Shown: piece by piece, positions 8,064 through 23,004 of the stretch
Position numbering within the stretch: position 1 is the first letter of the stretch
Layout: each line of letters starts with the position of its first letter
Assembly (NCBI RefSeq): GCF_030252425.1
Contig: NZ_CP126994.1
Span: forward strand, 868,001-932,000
Length of the DNA stretch: 64,000 nt
Direction: 5' to 3'
From: Acidisoma sp. PAMC 29798
GTDB lineage: Bacteria; Pseudomonadota; Alphaproteobacteria; Acetobacterales; Acetobacteraceae
Program-made: the position numbers and the translations under genes
Notes under the pieces: generated by a model
What the model was told of the DNA's origin: nothing
The model's input: only the letters and a program-made list of their open reading frames with translations
Database searches by the model: none

Positions 8064-9074
8064 ACAGGCCCCGAGTTCCGCGCCGAGCCTGACAGCATCG
8101 GCGGCGCTGCCCTCCATTTCCTCGCGACGCAGAAAGCTGCCATCTACCGACGCCAACAGGCCACTCAGCCGGAGACGGTCGCCGGGCAGAAGCTGTCCGA
8201 AGGCGCCGATCGGCGTGGAGCAGGAACCATCCAAGGTGCCGAGCATCGAGCGCTCGGCCGTCGCCGCCACGCGCGCCGCGCGGTCGTCAACGATCTTGAG
8301 CAGTTCACGCAATTCAGTGGCGTCCTCGCGCGTGGTAATGCCGACGATGCCCTGGCAGGCGGCGGGCAGCATGGTCGTGGGCGACAGTGCGACGGAGGCT
8401 TCCGCCTCGAGTCCCAGCCGCCGGAGACCGGCCAGGGCCAGCAGGCTGGCGGCGCAATCGCCATGGCGGACCTTGTCGAGACGCGAATGCACATTGCCGC
8501 GCATCATGGTGATCTTGATGTCCGGCCGCGCGTGCAGCAATTGCGCCTGGCGCCGAACGGAACATGTGCCGACGACGGCGCCATACGGAAGACAGGCATA
8601 GGGATCATCGTCATCCGGCGCGTCACAGCTATCGTTGAGAATGAGCGCGTCGCGCGCATCCTCGCGCTTCAGCGTGCATGCGAGGACGATGCCGTCCGGC
8701 AGGGTGGTTTCCAGGTCCTTGAGACTATGTACCGCCAGATCGATTCGGCGATCGATCAGAGCCTCATGAATCTCTTTCGCGAACAGGCCCTTTCCGCCGA
8801 TTTCGGCCAGGCGCCGATCCTGCACCGCGTCGCCGGTGGTGCGGATGATATGCTCCTGGAACACATCCATCTGATGCAGCACAGGGCAGACGCGGGCGAG
8901 AATCGTCAGGAAACTGCGCGTCTGCGTCAACGCGAGCGGGGACGCCCTGGTCCCGACACGCAGCGGCAGTCGGGGATGGTGGCGGGGGATGACTGACCCC
9001 GGCGGCAAAGCGCTGGGCACACGCTTCTGCGCCAGAGCGGCGAGGCGGTCGGGCTGAAGCGCCGCGATATCCAT
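8028..9074 (-). CDS. hemC: Porphobilinogen deaminase (hydroxymethylbilane synthase)
   Basis: Joins four porphobilinogens into hydroxymethylbilane, an early common tetrapyrrole step in the cytosol. Family marks: LRVGTRASPLAL (38-49), HSLKDLET with catalytic Asp120, the Arg-rich GTCSVRRQAQL and RGNVHSRLDK stretches that hold the growing chain, and GSCSTPIGAF with Cys285, the dipyrromethane-cofactor attachment residue. About 37 residues precede the usual start of the fold. The start at 9074 is favoured because it overlaps the tspO stop (TGATG); a longer frame exists but is not supported. Where the family often reads PAxGQG, this protein has PAACQG. It ends the leftward aerR-ppsR-bchG-bchP-tspO operon. 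Confidence 0.92.
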   Translation of the reverse strand: MDIAALQPDRLAALAQKRVPSALPPGSVIPRHHPRLPLRVGTRASPLALTQTRSFLTILARVCPVLHQMDVFQEHIIRTTGDAVQDRRLAEIGGKGLFAKEIHEALIDRRIDLAVHSLKDLETTLPDGIVLACTLKREDARDALILNDSCDAPDDDDPYACLPYGAVVGTCSVRRQAQLLHARPDIKITMMRGNVHSRLDKVRHGDCAASLLALAGLRRLGLEAEASVALSPTTMLPAACQGIVGITTREDATELRELLKIVDDRAARVAATAERSMLGTLDGSCSTPIGAFGQLLPGDRLRLSGLLASVDGSFLRREEMEGSAADAVRLGAELGACLKAGAPAAVFL

Positions 9075-9583
9075 CAACCTTGTCCTTTGATCATGCCGCG
9101 GCGCTCCGCGCTGCCATCGAACGGCGCATTCAGCCGAACCATGGCGCGGTTCAGAAGGGCGGCGATGCTCACCCAGACGATGTAGGGCACCAGAAGCACT
9201 GCCGCTAACGGGGAGCGCGGATAGAAGTCGAGCATCAGTGCCAGGATCGACATCCACAAAAACGCGACTTCAATTAGCGCCCAATCGGGGCGCCGCAGCT
9301 TGAAGAAGAACAGGCTCCACAGAATATTGAAGCCGGCATTGACGGCAAACAGACCGATGACGACTACCTTTTCCTCGTCCGTGGCCGAAGCCCGCCAAAT
9401 GATGACGGCGGAGGCGCAGGTTAAAACCCCGATCGTGCTCCAGACTGGCCCGAAGGCCCAGTTCGGCGGCCGCCACGGCGGGCTGCGGAGGCTGTGATAC
9501 CAGGGCCCGATTTCGGTCAGAGCGCCGCCGGCGCCCAGGACGCAGATCGTCGCCACCGCCGCGATGATGATCGTGACGATCAC
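9074..9583 (-). CDS. tspO: Tryptophan-rich sensory protein TspO (MBR family)
   Basis: 169 aa with five hydrophobic helices and the TspO/MBR signature: GPWYHSLRSPPWRPPNWAFGPVW in the first loop, an NAGFNILWSLFFF helix and a WVSIAALLNRAMVRLN end. In Rhodobacter TspO sits in the outer membrane, binds porphyrins and tunes expression of photosynthesis genes according to oxygen, acting together with PpsR/AppA. Its place directly after bchP matches the Rhodobacter gene order. Start is GTG, overlapping the bchP stop by four bases; the stop overlaps the hemC start. Confidence 0.93.
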   Translation of the reverse strand: MIVTIIIAAVATICVLGAGGALTEIGPWYHSLRSPPWRPPNWAFGPVWSTIGVLTCASAVIIWRASATDEEKVVVIGLFAVNAGFNILWSLFFFKLRRPDWALIEVAFLWMSILALMLDFYPRSPLAAVLLVPYIVWVSIAALLNRAMVRLNAPFDGSAERRGMIKGQG

Positions 9584-10770
9584 GCCGACAAAATCCCTGT
9601 GAGGTGGCCCATGCTCTTGCAGAAGATCCGCAAATGGGTGAGCGGGCGGGCGCGCACAAGCTCCTTGGTCATATAGGCGGCCCAGGTGAGGCGCTGCACG
9701 TCCTTGTCGCGGCAGATGGTCACGAACCGTTCCCGCCGACCGTCGCTGGTGTACCAGTAGCGCTGCATGATGCCGAGGACAGCGAAGACCTGGCCATGGC
9801 TGCGCATGAAACGGCGCCGCGCGTCGCGCAATGCGCGGGCCTGCCCGGTGGCCAGAAAGGACTCGACCGCTTCGCCGGCCAACTGGCCGCCCAGCATGGC
9901 ATAGTAGATGCCTTCGCCCGAGGCCGGTGCCACGACACCGGCGGCGTCACCGGCGAGCAGAACGCTCTCTCCGTCATCCCAGCGGCGCAGCGGCTTGAGC
10001 GGGATCGGTGCGCCTTCGCGGCGTAGAGTCTCAACGCCGGCGAGACCCCGCGACTCGCGCAGTTCGGTGGTCGCACGGCGCAGCCCAAAACCCTTATTGG
10101 CACTGCCCAGGCCGACGCTGGTGGTGGCGCCATGCGGGAAGACCCAGCCGTAGAAATCCGGCGATATTTTGCCGTTGTAATGAACTTCGCAGCGTGCCGG
10201 ATCGAAGGACCCGTGGGTCGGGGAGCGGACGATCTCGTGATAGGCGTAGACATAGCGCATCTTGTCGGCGCCTTTGACGCCAGCGGCGCGGGCGACGCCC
10301 GAACGGGCGCCGTCGGCGCCGATCACCGCGCGGGCGCGCAGGGTGAAGGGCGCGCCATCACTGCCCTTCTCCCGGCATTGCAGGATGACGATGCCATCGG
10401 CATCGCGGCTCAGACCCTCGAACAGGCCGGTGCGCAGCTCCGCGCCATCCGCGCCGGCGCGGAGACGCAGCCATTCGTCGAAGGCCTGCCGGTCGACCAT
10501 GCCGACGAACCCGTTTTCGATCGGCATATCGGCGATCCGGTCGGAGGGCGCGAACATCCGCGCCGAGGTCACGCGGGCTGCGAGCAGATCGTCGGGAATG
10601 CCGAAATCCTGGATCAGCCGGGGCGGAATGGCGCCGCCGCAGGGTTTGACGCGGCCACCCCGGTCGAGCAGCAACACGGAGCGGCCGCTTTTGGCGAGGC
10701 TCGACGCGGCGGTAGACCCGGCCGGGCCGCCGCCGACGATGACGGTGTCGTAGATCGGCTCGCCCATCAT
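9580..10770 (-). CDS. bchP: Geranylgeranyl reductase BchP
   Basis: FAD/NADPH enzyme (396 aa) that reduces the geranylgeranyl tail of bacteriochlorophyll to phytyl. It shows the FAD-binding GGGPAGS (13-19) near the N-terminus, the conserved VKPCGGAIPPRLI substrate-domain motif and LLAGDAAGVVAPASGEGIYYA near the middle. I chose the first of two ATGs, at 10770, because GGAG lies 7 bases upstream; the open frame goes further up but that part is not BchP-like. It is 34 bases after bchG. In Rhodobacter a second PucC-like gene (orf428) stands between bchG and bchP; it is missing here. Confidence 0.95.
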   Translation of the reverse strand: MMGEPIYDTVIVGGGPAGSTAASSLAKSGRSVLLLDRGGRVKPCGGAIPPRLIQDFGIPDDLLAARVTSARMFAPSDRIADMPIENGFVGMVDRQAFDEWLRLRAGADGAELRTGLFEGLSRDADGIVILQCREKGSDGAPFTLRARAVIGADGARSGVARAAGVKGADKMRYVYAYHEIVRSPTHGSFDPARCEVHYNGKISPDFYGWVFPHGATTSVGLGSANKGFGLRRATTELRESRGLAGVETLRREGAPIPLKPLRRWDDGESVLLAGDAAGVVAPASGEGIYYAMLGGQLAGEAVESFLATGQARALRDARRRFMRSHGQVFAVLGIMQRYWYTSDGRRERFVTICRDKDVQRLTWAAYMTKELVRARPLTHLRIFCKSMGHLTGILSA

Positions 10771-10804
10771 GACGTGGCTCCGAAAACGGGTGACACCGTG
10801 GTCA

Positions 10805-11719
10805 TCACGGCGCCAGCGCAAAGGCAGTGACGAGCATGCCGAGCACATAGAGCGTCGTGCCGGTGGCATTGTACCAAGGGGCCCGACCGCGTGGATCGGC
10901 GAGCAGCCGAAGCATGAGCACCAGCTGCGCCGCCAGTAGCGCAGCGACGATGCCGGCGTGGATGGGCATCCGCCACACCAGGAGCAGGACCACAATCAAG
11001 ACCTGCGCCGACGCCATGGTGAGGCAGGCGAGGCGGCAGGCGCGGTCCGGACCCAGGCGGGCGGGCAGGGAGGCGATTCCCATCTGACGATCGCCGACGA
11101 TCGACTTGAAATCGTTCAGCGTCATGATGCCATGGGCGCCGAGACTATAGATCAGGGCGACCAGGATGACGGAGGCGGAGGGCATTGCCCGCAGGCACAC
11201 GGCGGCGCCCGCAAACCAGGGCAGCCCTTCGTAGGAGATGCCGACGGCCAGATTGCTCCACCAGCCGTTTCGCTTCAGGCGGATCGGCGGGGCGCTGTAG
11301 ATCCAGGCCAGCACCAGACCGATCGCCGTTGCGATGATGACGGGCGTGCCGAGCAGGCAGGCGACGGCCGCGGTCAGGATTGTCCAGCCAATGGCAATGC
11401 CCAGGCCCCAGTGGCCAGGCACGCGACCGGACGGGATTGGGCGATTGGGCTCGTTAATGGCATCGACATGGCGGTCGTACCAATCATTGACGGCTTGGCT
11501 GGTGCCGCAGGCCAGCGGCCCCGACAGCGCCGCACCGATGGCCACGACGCCCCAGCCGCGCGCGCCGGGGCCACCGGCGCAGGCGACGCCGCAGCCGAAG
11601 GCCCAGATGGGCGCGAACCACGTAATGGGCTTGAGGAGTTCAAGCAGAGCCGGCGGACTCGGCCAGAGGCGGCGCTCGTCAGGTGGAACCAGACCGATCG
11701 TGCCGCCCCGGTCGCTCAC
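10805..11719 (-). CDS. bchG: Bacteriochlorophyll synthase BchG
   Basis: UbiA-type prenyltransferase (304 aa) that esterifies bacteriochlorophyllide a with geranylgeranyl diphosphate in the membrane. The first Asp-rich motif, NDWYDRHVDAINEPNRPIPSG (from residue 78), and the second, NDFKSIVGDRQMGI, bind Mg-diphosphate. About eight hydrophobic helices surround them. The start is GTG overlapping the ppsR stop (GTGA), so it is translationally coupled to the repressor gene. Confidence 0.95.
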   Translation of the reverse strand: MSDRGGTIGLVPPDERRLWPSPPALLELLKPITWFAPIWAFGCGVACAGGPGARGWGVVAIGAALSGPLACGTSQAVNDWYDRHVDAINEPNRPIPSGRVPGHWGLGIAIGWTILTAAVACLLGTPVIIATAIGLVLAWIYSAPPIRLKRNGWWSNLAVGISYEGLPWFAGAAVCLRAMPSASVILVALIYSLGAHGIMTLNDFKSIVGDRQMGIASLPARLGPDRACRLACLTMASAQVLIVVLLLVWRMPIHAGIVAALLAAQLVLMLRLLADPRGRAPWYNATGTTLYVLGMLVTAFALAP

Positions 11720-13215
11720 GCTCCGGCCTCGTTATCCGGCTCGCCATCGCCCGGGTCGCTCAGGCCGTAGCGCCGGAGCTTCACATAGAGGCTCTGTCGG
11801 CTGAGGCCTAGCATCTCGGCGGCGGAGGCCCGGTTGTTGCCGGTCAACTCCAAAGCCGATTCGATGCAGAGACGCTCGATGACGTCGATGGCGTCGCGCA
11901 CCAGCTCCTTCATCGAAACCCGCCCGATCAGCTCCGTGAGCTGTTCGATCGAGCGGGGCATCGCCCGTACGGGTTGGGCGCGCGCGGTCGTCAGGCGGCG
12001 GCCGATGTCGCGGATGACGAAGCCGAAGCATTGCTGCCCGTCCAGCATCACCGCATTGGCCGAGATTTCGACATCGTTCATGCCGCCCATCTCACCGCGG
12101 ATGCTGGTGGCGAACAGGCGCACGACCCCGCGCTGCTTTAGATTGGCGAGCAGCACATCGGTATCGATGCCGGACTGGCCGATCCAGTTCTCGATCGACC
12201 GGCCTTGTGCCAGCGCCAGCGAGCCGAGCTGCGCCATGCCGATGAACGCGGCATTGGCATTCAGGACATCACCGTCTTGACTGGTCAGGACGAAACCGTC
12301 TGGCGCCTGTTCGAGCGCCGATAACAGCCGCTGATTCACGTCCGAGGAGCTATTCGCCTTGCTCGCCGTGGCATTGCTCAGGCGCAGTACCAGGACCGCC
12401 GACTTCTCCTCCATCAGCATGGTGACGCCAAGCGTCACGCTTGCGTCCGGGTCGGATTTCGCGCCACCCGCTTTGTCGCCGCCTGCCTTGTCGCTGGAGT
12501 CGGGATTGAGCCGAACGGCCATGGATTGCGGACCACCGGCCTGCCGCATACCGGCCAGCATACGCTGGGCGGCCGGGCGATCATCAGCGTGCAGCAGATC
12601 GACGACCAGGACGCCCAGGCTGCGGCGGCCTTGCTCGATCAGCTTGAGTGCCGCGGGATTGGCTTCAGTGACGCGCATGCTTTGTGCATCCGCCACCATC
12701 AGCGGCTCCGGCGCCGTCTGGAACAGGCCGCGATAGCGGGCCTGGGCCTGGCGCAGGCTGGCATAGTCACGCTCCAGCGCCTGCTGCGCATCGACCAGAC
12801 GCTGCTGCAGGCTGGCGAGGCGGCGCAGGTCGCGCCCGAAGGCGACCACCGAACCATCGCTATTGGCGCGCACGGCCGAGTATTCGATCGCGATATCGGG
12901 CCCATCAAGGGCGGCGGGGTGGTTGAGATGGCGCAGAAGCGGCTCGGCATCCTTGAGCGCGCCATCCAGAAGGGCTTCCGCCTTCTGTCGGCTTTCCACC
13001 GTCACGGTTTCGGTCCAGCGCTGGCCGGCCCAGGACCCGGCATCCTCGACCGCATCTTCGAGTTCGCTGGTCCGAAAGGCGCAATCCTGGACGATGCCGT
13101 CGGGACCGACGATCAGAGCGATATCCGCAGCGGCGGCCAGGACACGTGAGGCCTCCTCGGCGCTGAGCGGGCCGATCGAACCGTTATCCCGGGAAAACCA
13201 TTTGCTAGCCCTCAT
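11716..13215 (-). CDS. ppsR: Photosynthesis gene repressor PpsR/CrtJ
   Basis: Transcription factor (499 aa) that represses bch, crt and antenna genes under oxygen by binding TGT-N12-ACA palindromes. Visible: an N-terminal PAS-like region, a coiled stretch with LQQRLVDAQQALERDYASLRQ (about 136-156), two further PAS domains (about 161-235 and 300-405) and a Fis-type helix-turn-helix at the end (TGNNRASAAEMLGLSRQS, 458-475). The start is set at 13215 since the 21 residues above it do not resemble the family. Cysteines are C45, C396 and C450. C450 sits where the redox Cys of CrtJ/PpsR lies next to the HTH, but no Cys is seen between the PAS domains. A Gly/Lys/Asp-rich insertion (about 240-258) is unusual. 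Confidence 0.94.
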   Translation of the reverse strand: MRASKWFSRDNGSIGPLSAEEASRVLAAAADIALIVGPDGIVQDCAFRTSELEDAVEDAGSWAGQRWTETVTVESRQKAEALLDGALKDAEPLLRHLNHPAALDGPDIAIEYSAVRANSDGSVVAFGRDLRRLASLQQRLVDAQQALERDYASLRQAQARYRGLFQTAPEPLMVADAQSMRVTEANPAALKLIEQGRRSLGVLVVDLLHADDRPAAQRMLAGMRQAGGPQSMAVRLNPDSSDKAGGDKAGGAKSDPDASVTLGVTMLMEEKSAVLVLRLSNATASKANSSSDVNQRLLSALEQAPDGFVLTSQDGDVLNANAAFIGMAQLGSLALAQGRSIENWIGQSGIDTDVLLANLKQRGVVRLFATSIRGEMGGMNDVEISANAVMLDGQQCFGFVIRDIGRRLTTARAQPVRAMPRSIEQLTELIGRVSMKELVRDAIDVIERLCIESALELTGNNRASAAEMLGLSRQSLYVKLRRYGLSDPGDGEPDNEAGA

Positions 13216-13264
13216 CGTGGAATTCTTGCGTTGGCCCGGTTCGGGCGCGGTTTGAGCGAAAAGG

Positions 13265-14221
13265 TTAGCGGAGCGCACTGGACGGGGACGCTTTTGGCCG
13301 ACGGAGCTGGTTCAGCAACTCCTCTGCGCGGACGATCGCCACGGCGGCGCTCGCGGCGGTTCCGTCTGCTCCCAAGGTCTCGACAAGGGACGGCGTCGCG
13401 AGGATCAGTGCCCCGCCGACCATGATGATGACGTTTCTGTTGTGAGAGGCGCGCCGGACGGCCTTGATGCAGGTATTGGCCCGGTTGATTTGCACATCGG
13501 TCGCCATCGAGAAGCCGACGACGTCGTAGTCGATCTTCGACACTAATCCGGCCACGTCGTCTGTGCTTGAGACCTGGACCGTTGATACCTGCCACCCTGC
13601 GCTATCGAAACAATTGGCAAGTAACGTCTTGGCAAGATTATGTTGCTCCCCCTCCAGAGTCAACAAGAGCAGGGTTTTACGAGCGACACCGGCGGGCAGC
13701 GTGACCCGCCGCGTCATCGGCGCGATGTCATGCGCCATCCGCTGCAGGTGGAACATGCCGATCGTCACTTCCTCGAAGCCGGCTTTGTCCTCGGTCCACA
13801 ACACGCCGAGATGCCGGGCGGCGTCGGCGATCAGTTCGAGACATCCTGCCTCTGGAGCCTCGCCCTCGGCGATCAGCCGCTCGATGACGGCGGCGATGGC
13901 CTCCTCGGGCGTCTCGCCGATCACCACCATGGCCAAGCTGATGGCATCTTCGGCGGTATGGTTTTGGCGGGGCGCGGACGCTTTCGGCGTCCGTGGATCG
14001 ACGTTGCCGGTGGTAGCCTCGCGAAGCCGATAGGCCGCGACCAGCCGCGGAATAATATCCGTTTCCACCATACGTTCGATGGCCGCCTGCCGCCGTTGCC
14101 GCGACCGTTCGTCATACAAAATGCTGACGGTGGTCCGGCAGACGGGTGGCGTGTCGAGTTCGTAGCTCGTTTGCCCATTTGGGCTCGCGCTCGAAACTTC
14201 TTGATGATTTAGACCGGGCAT
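13265..14221 (-). CDS. ppaA: B12-binding PpsR antirepressor AerR/PpaA
   Basis: 318-aa regulator with a cobalamin-binding domain. Known members (AerR of R. capsulatus, PpaA of R. sphaeroides) bind hydroxocobalamin in a light-dependent manner and modify CrtJ/PpsR activity. Visible marks are LGVLWTEDKAGFEEVTIGMFHLQ (138-160), the helical cap with Trp142, and GEQHNLAKTLL (191-201), where His194 is the likely cobalt ligand, followed by a Rossmann-like fold (VVGFSMATD, IIMVGG). The start at 14221 has GGGGGTTAGGG just upstream. It is the first gene of the leftward operon; ppsR follows after 49 bases. Confidence 0.9.
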   Translation of the reverse strand: MPGLNHQEVSSASPNGQTSYELDTPPVCRTTVSILYDERSRQRRQAAIERMVETDIIPRLVAAYRLREATTGNVDPRTPKASAPRQNHTAEDAISLAMVVIGETPEEAIAAVIERLIAEGEAPEAGCLELIADAARHLGVLWTEDKAGFEEVTIGMFHLQRMAHDIAPMTRRVTLPAGVARKTLLLLTLEGEQHNLAKTLLANCFDSAGWQVSTVQVSSTDDVAGLVSKIDYDVVGFSMATDVQINRANTCIKAVRRASHNRNVIIMVGGALILATPSLVETLGADGTAASAAVAIVRAEELLNQLRRPKASPSSALR

Positions 14222-14431
14222 CCCTAACCCCCTCAAGATGTAATTATCAGTGCCGACCGGCACCCAAACTGTCAATCTTAATTTACGTCTATAATGCTTG
14301 ACAGTCGGGGTAGCGGAGTCATAGCGTCCCTCTCGATACGACGCGGTCGGCCAGGTTTGTGACCCATAAACTCTCTTGGACGCAGCGCCTTTCGAGCCCA
14401 AGCGATGCGTGGGAAAAGGTCAGGAGCAGCC
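14222..14431. promoter_or_regulatory. Divergent ppaA/bchF promoter region with PpsR-like sites
   Basis: 210 bases between the leftward ppaA and the rightward bchF. Two overlapping near-palindromes fit the PpsR consensus TGT-N12-ACA with one mismatch each: TGT at 14270-14272 with ACG at 14285-14287, and CGT at 14286-14288 with ACA at 14301-14303. Each contains a TTGACA, on the minus strand at 14275-14270 and on the plus strand at 14298-14303, so the repressor would cover a -35 element in both directions. -10 elements are not clear. A GGAG ribosome site precedes bchF. Confidence 0.65.
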
Positions 14432-16272
<1,841 letters not shown>

Positions 16273-16276
16273 GGCG

Positions 16277-17786
16277 ATGAAGCTCACCCTGTGGACCTAT
16301 GAAGGCCCGCCGCATGTGGGCGCAATGCGCATCGCCACGGCGATGACCGGGGTGCATTACGTGTTGCACGCCCCCCAGGGTGACACCTATGCCGATCTCC
16401 TGTTCACGATGATCGAACGGCGGGATCGCCGCCCGCCCGTGACCTACACGACCTTCCAAGCCCGCGACCTCGGCGGCGATACGGCGGAGCTGTTCAAGAC
16501 GGCGGCGCGTGAGGCGGTGGCGCGGTTCCGCCCGGAGGTTCTGCTCGTCGGCGCCTCCTGCACTGGCGAGCTGATTCAGGACGATCCCGAGGGCCTCACA
16601 CGCGGACTGGATGTGCCGGTGATTGCGCTCGATCTGCCCGCCTATCAGCGCAAGGAAAACTGGGGCGCGTCTGAGACATTCTACCACCTCGTGCGGCGCT
16701 TCGCGGCCGGCAAGCCGCTGCCCCGCGAGGGACGCCAACCCTGCTGCAACATTCTTGGGCCAACCGCCCTCGGCTTTCGCCATCGCGACGATGTGCGGGA
16801 GATCGAGCAGTTGCTGGGTCGTCTCGGCGTTGCCATCAATGTGGTCGCCCCAATGGGTGCCAGCCCCGGCGATCTTACCCGGCTGGGCGAGGCGGATTTC
16901 AACGTCGTGCTCTATCCCGAGATTGCGGATACCGCAGCGGCCTGGTTGGAGCGGCAGTTCGGGCAGAAGCGGGTGACGACGGTGCCGATCGGCGTCGGCG
17001 CCACGCGGGCTTTCGTGGCGGAAGTGGCGGCGCTCGCAGGTCTTTCGGCGGCCGATTGCGAGCGGAACAGCAACCTGCCCTGGTACTCGCGATCTGTGGA
17101 CGCCACCTATCTGACGGGCAAGAAGGTTTTCATCTTCGGCGACGCGAGCCACGCCATCGCCGCCGCCCGCGTGGCGGTGACGGAACTCGGTTTCGCCTTG
17201 GTCGGCCTTGGCACCTATAGCCGCGAATACGCGAAGGATGTGCGCCAGGCCGCCGCGTCCTACGGCATCGAGGCGCTCATCACTGACGATTACCTGGATG
17301 TCGAGGCGCAGGTCGCCGCGACCGAGCCGGACCTTGTGCTGGGCACACAGATGGAACGCCACATCTGCAAGCGGCTTGGCATTCCCTGCGCCGTCATCTC
17401 GGCGCCCGTTCATGTGCAGGATTTTCCGGCGCGGTATTCGCCGCAGATGGGGTTCGAAGGCGCCAACGTCCTGTTCGACACCTGGGTCCATCCGCTGATG
17501 ATGGGCCTGGAGGAGCATCTGCTGGCGATGTTCCGCGAAGATAGCGAATTCGGGGAGGGTGCTGCGCCCTCCCATCTCCCGGTCTCGGCGGCCCCGGTTC
17601 CGGTTGATGTCGTGGCCGAGGCTGCGCCAAGTGCCGACGCGGTGTGGCTGCCGGAGGCTGAGCAGGCGCTGCGCCGGATACCGGTCTTCGTTCGCGGCAA
17701 GGCGCGCCGCAATACCGAAGCCTATGCCCGGTCGCAGGGTGTCGCCGCCATTGCCCTGCAAACTCTTTATGATGCGAGGGCGCATT

Positions 17787-17797
<11 letters not shown>
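16277..17797 (+). CDS. bchB: Dark-operative protochlorophyllide reductase subunit BchB
   Basis: NifK-like partner of BchN (506 aa). It begins with [20 protein letters not shown], has [14 protein letters not shown] and [17 protein letters not shown] stretches in the cluster and substrate region, and ends with the separate BchB C-terminal domain ([32 protein letters not shown]). BchB supplies one Asp instead of a fourth Cys to the NB cluster in this family. Its 3' end overlaps bchH by 11 bases. Confidence 0.97.
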
Positions 17798-22305
<4,508 letters not shown>

Positions 22306-22306
<1 letters not shown>

Positions 22307-23004
22307 TGATCAACGTCACTTACGAGCGTCGTCGCGGGGAGTTGGAGACCTATTTCGACCGCACGGCGGCGCAGGCCTGGGCGCGTCTCACCTCGGACGC
22401 GCCGGTCAGCCGCATTCGCGCGACAGTGCGCGCGGGGCGGGACGAGATGCGCGCCACCCTGCTCGGCTGGCTGCCGCAGGATCTCAGCGGTTGCCGCCTG
22501 CTCGATGCCGGCTGCGGCACCGGCGCGGTGGCGGTGGAAGCCGCGCGGCGCGGCGCCGAAGTTGTCGCCGTCGATCTCGCCGGCAGTTTGCTCGACCTCG
22601 CGCGCACCCGCATCCCCGAGGCCCTCGCGCATCGTGTTTCCTTCATCGCGGGCGACATGCTCGACCCGACCTTCGGCCATTTCGACCATGTCGTGGCGAT
22701 GGATTCCCTGATCCATTATCCGGCGCGGGAGATGGTGGAGGCCATTGCGGTGCTCGCCGCGCGCACCTCCACCAGCATGGTCGTCACCTTCGCGCCCCGG
22801 ACGCCGGCGCTGTCGATGATGCATGCTACGGGCCGCCTGTTTCCGCGCGGCGACCGCGCGCCTGCCATTGAGCCGGTGGGGCCGGGTCAGTTGCACCGCC
22901 GACTGGACTCGGCGCTCGGCGATGCAGGCTGGGCCCGGCAGCGCACACGGCGAATCGCCAGCGGTTTTTACACATCTCAGGCACTGGAAATGGTGCGGCG
23001 ATGA
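22306..23004 (+). CDS. bchM: Magnesium-protoporphyrin O-methyltransferase BchM
   Basis: SAM-dependent methyltransferase (232 aa) acting after Mg chelation and before AcsF. The SAM-binding motif is LLDAGCGTGAVAVEAARRGA, followed by VVAVDLA; HFDHVVAMDSLIHYP is the BchM-type motif IV region. A preceding GTG codon directly adjoins the ATG; the ATG is preferred as it overlaps the bchL stop. Overlaps lhaA by ATGA. Confidence 0.95.
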
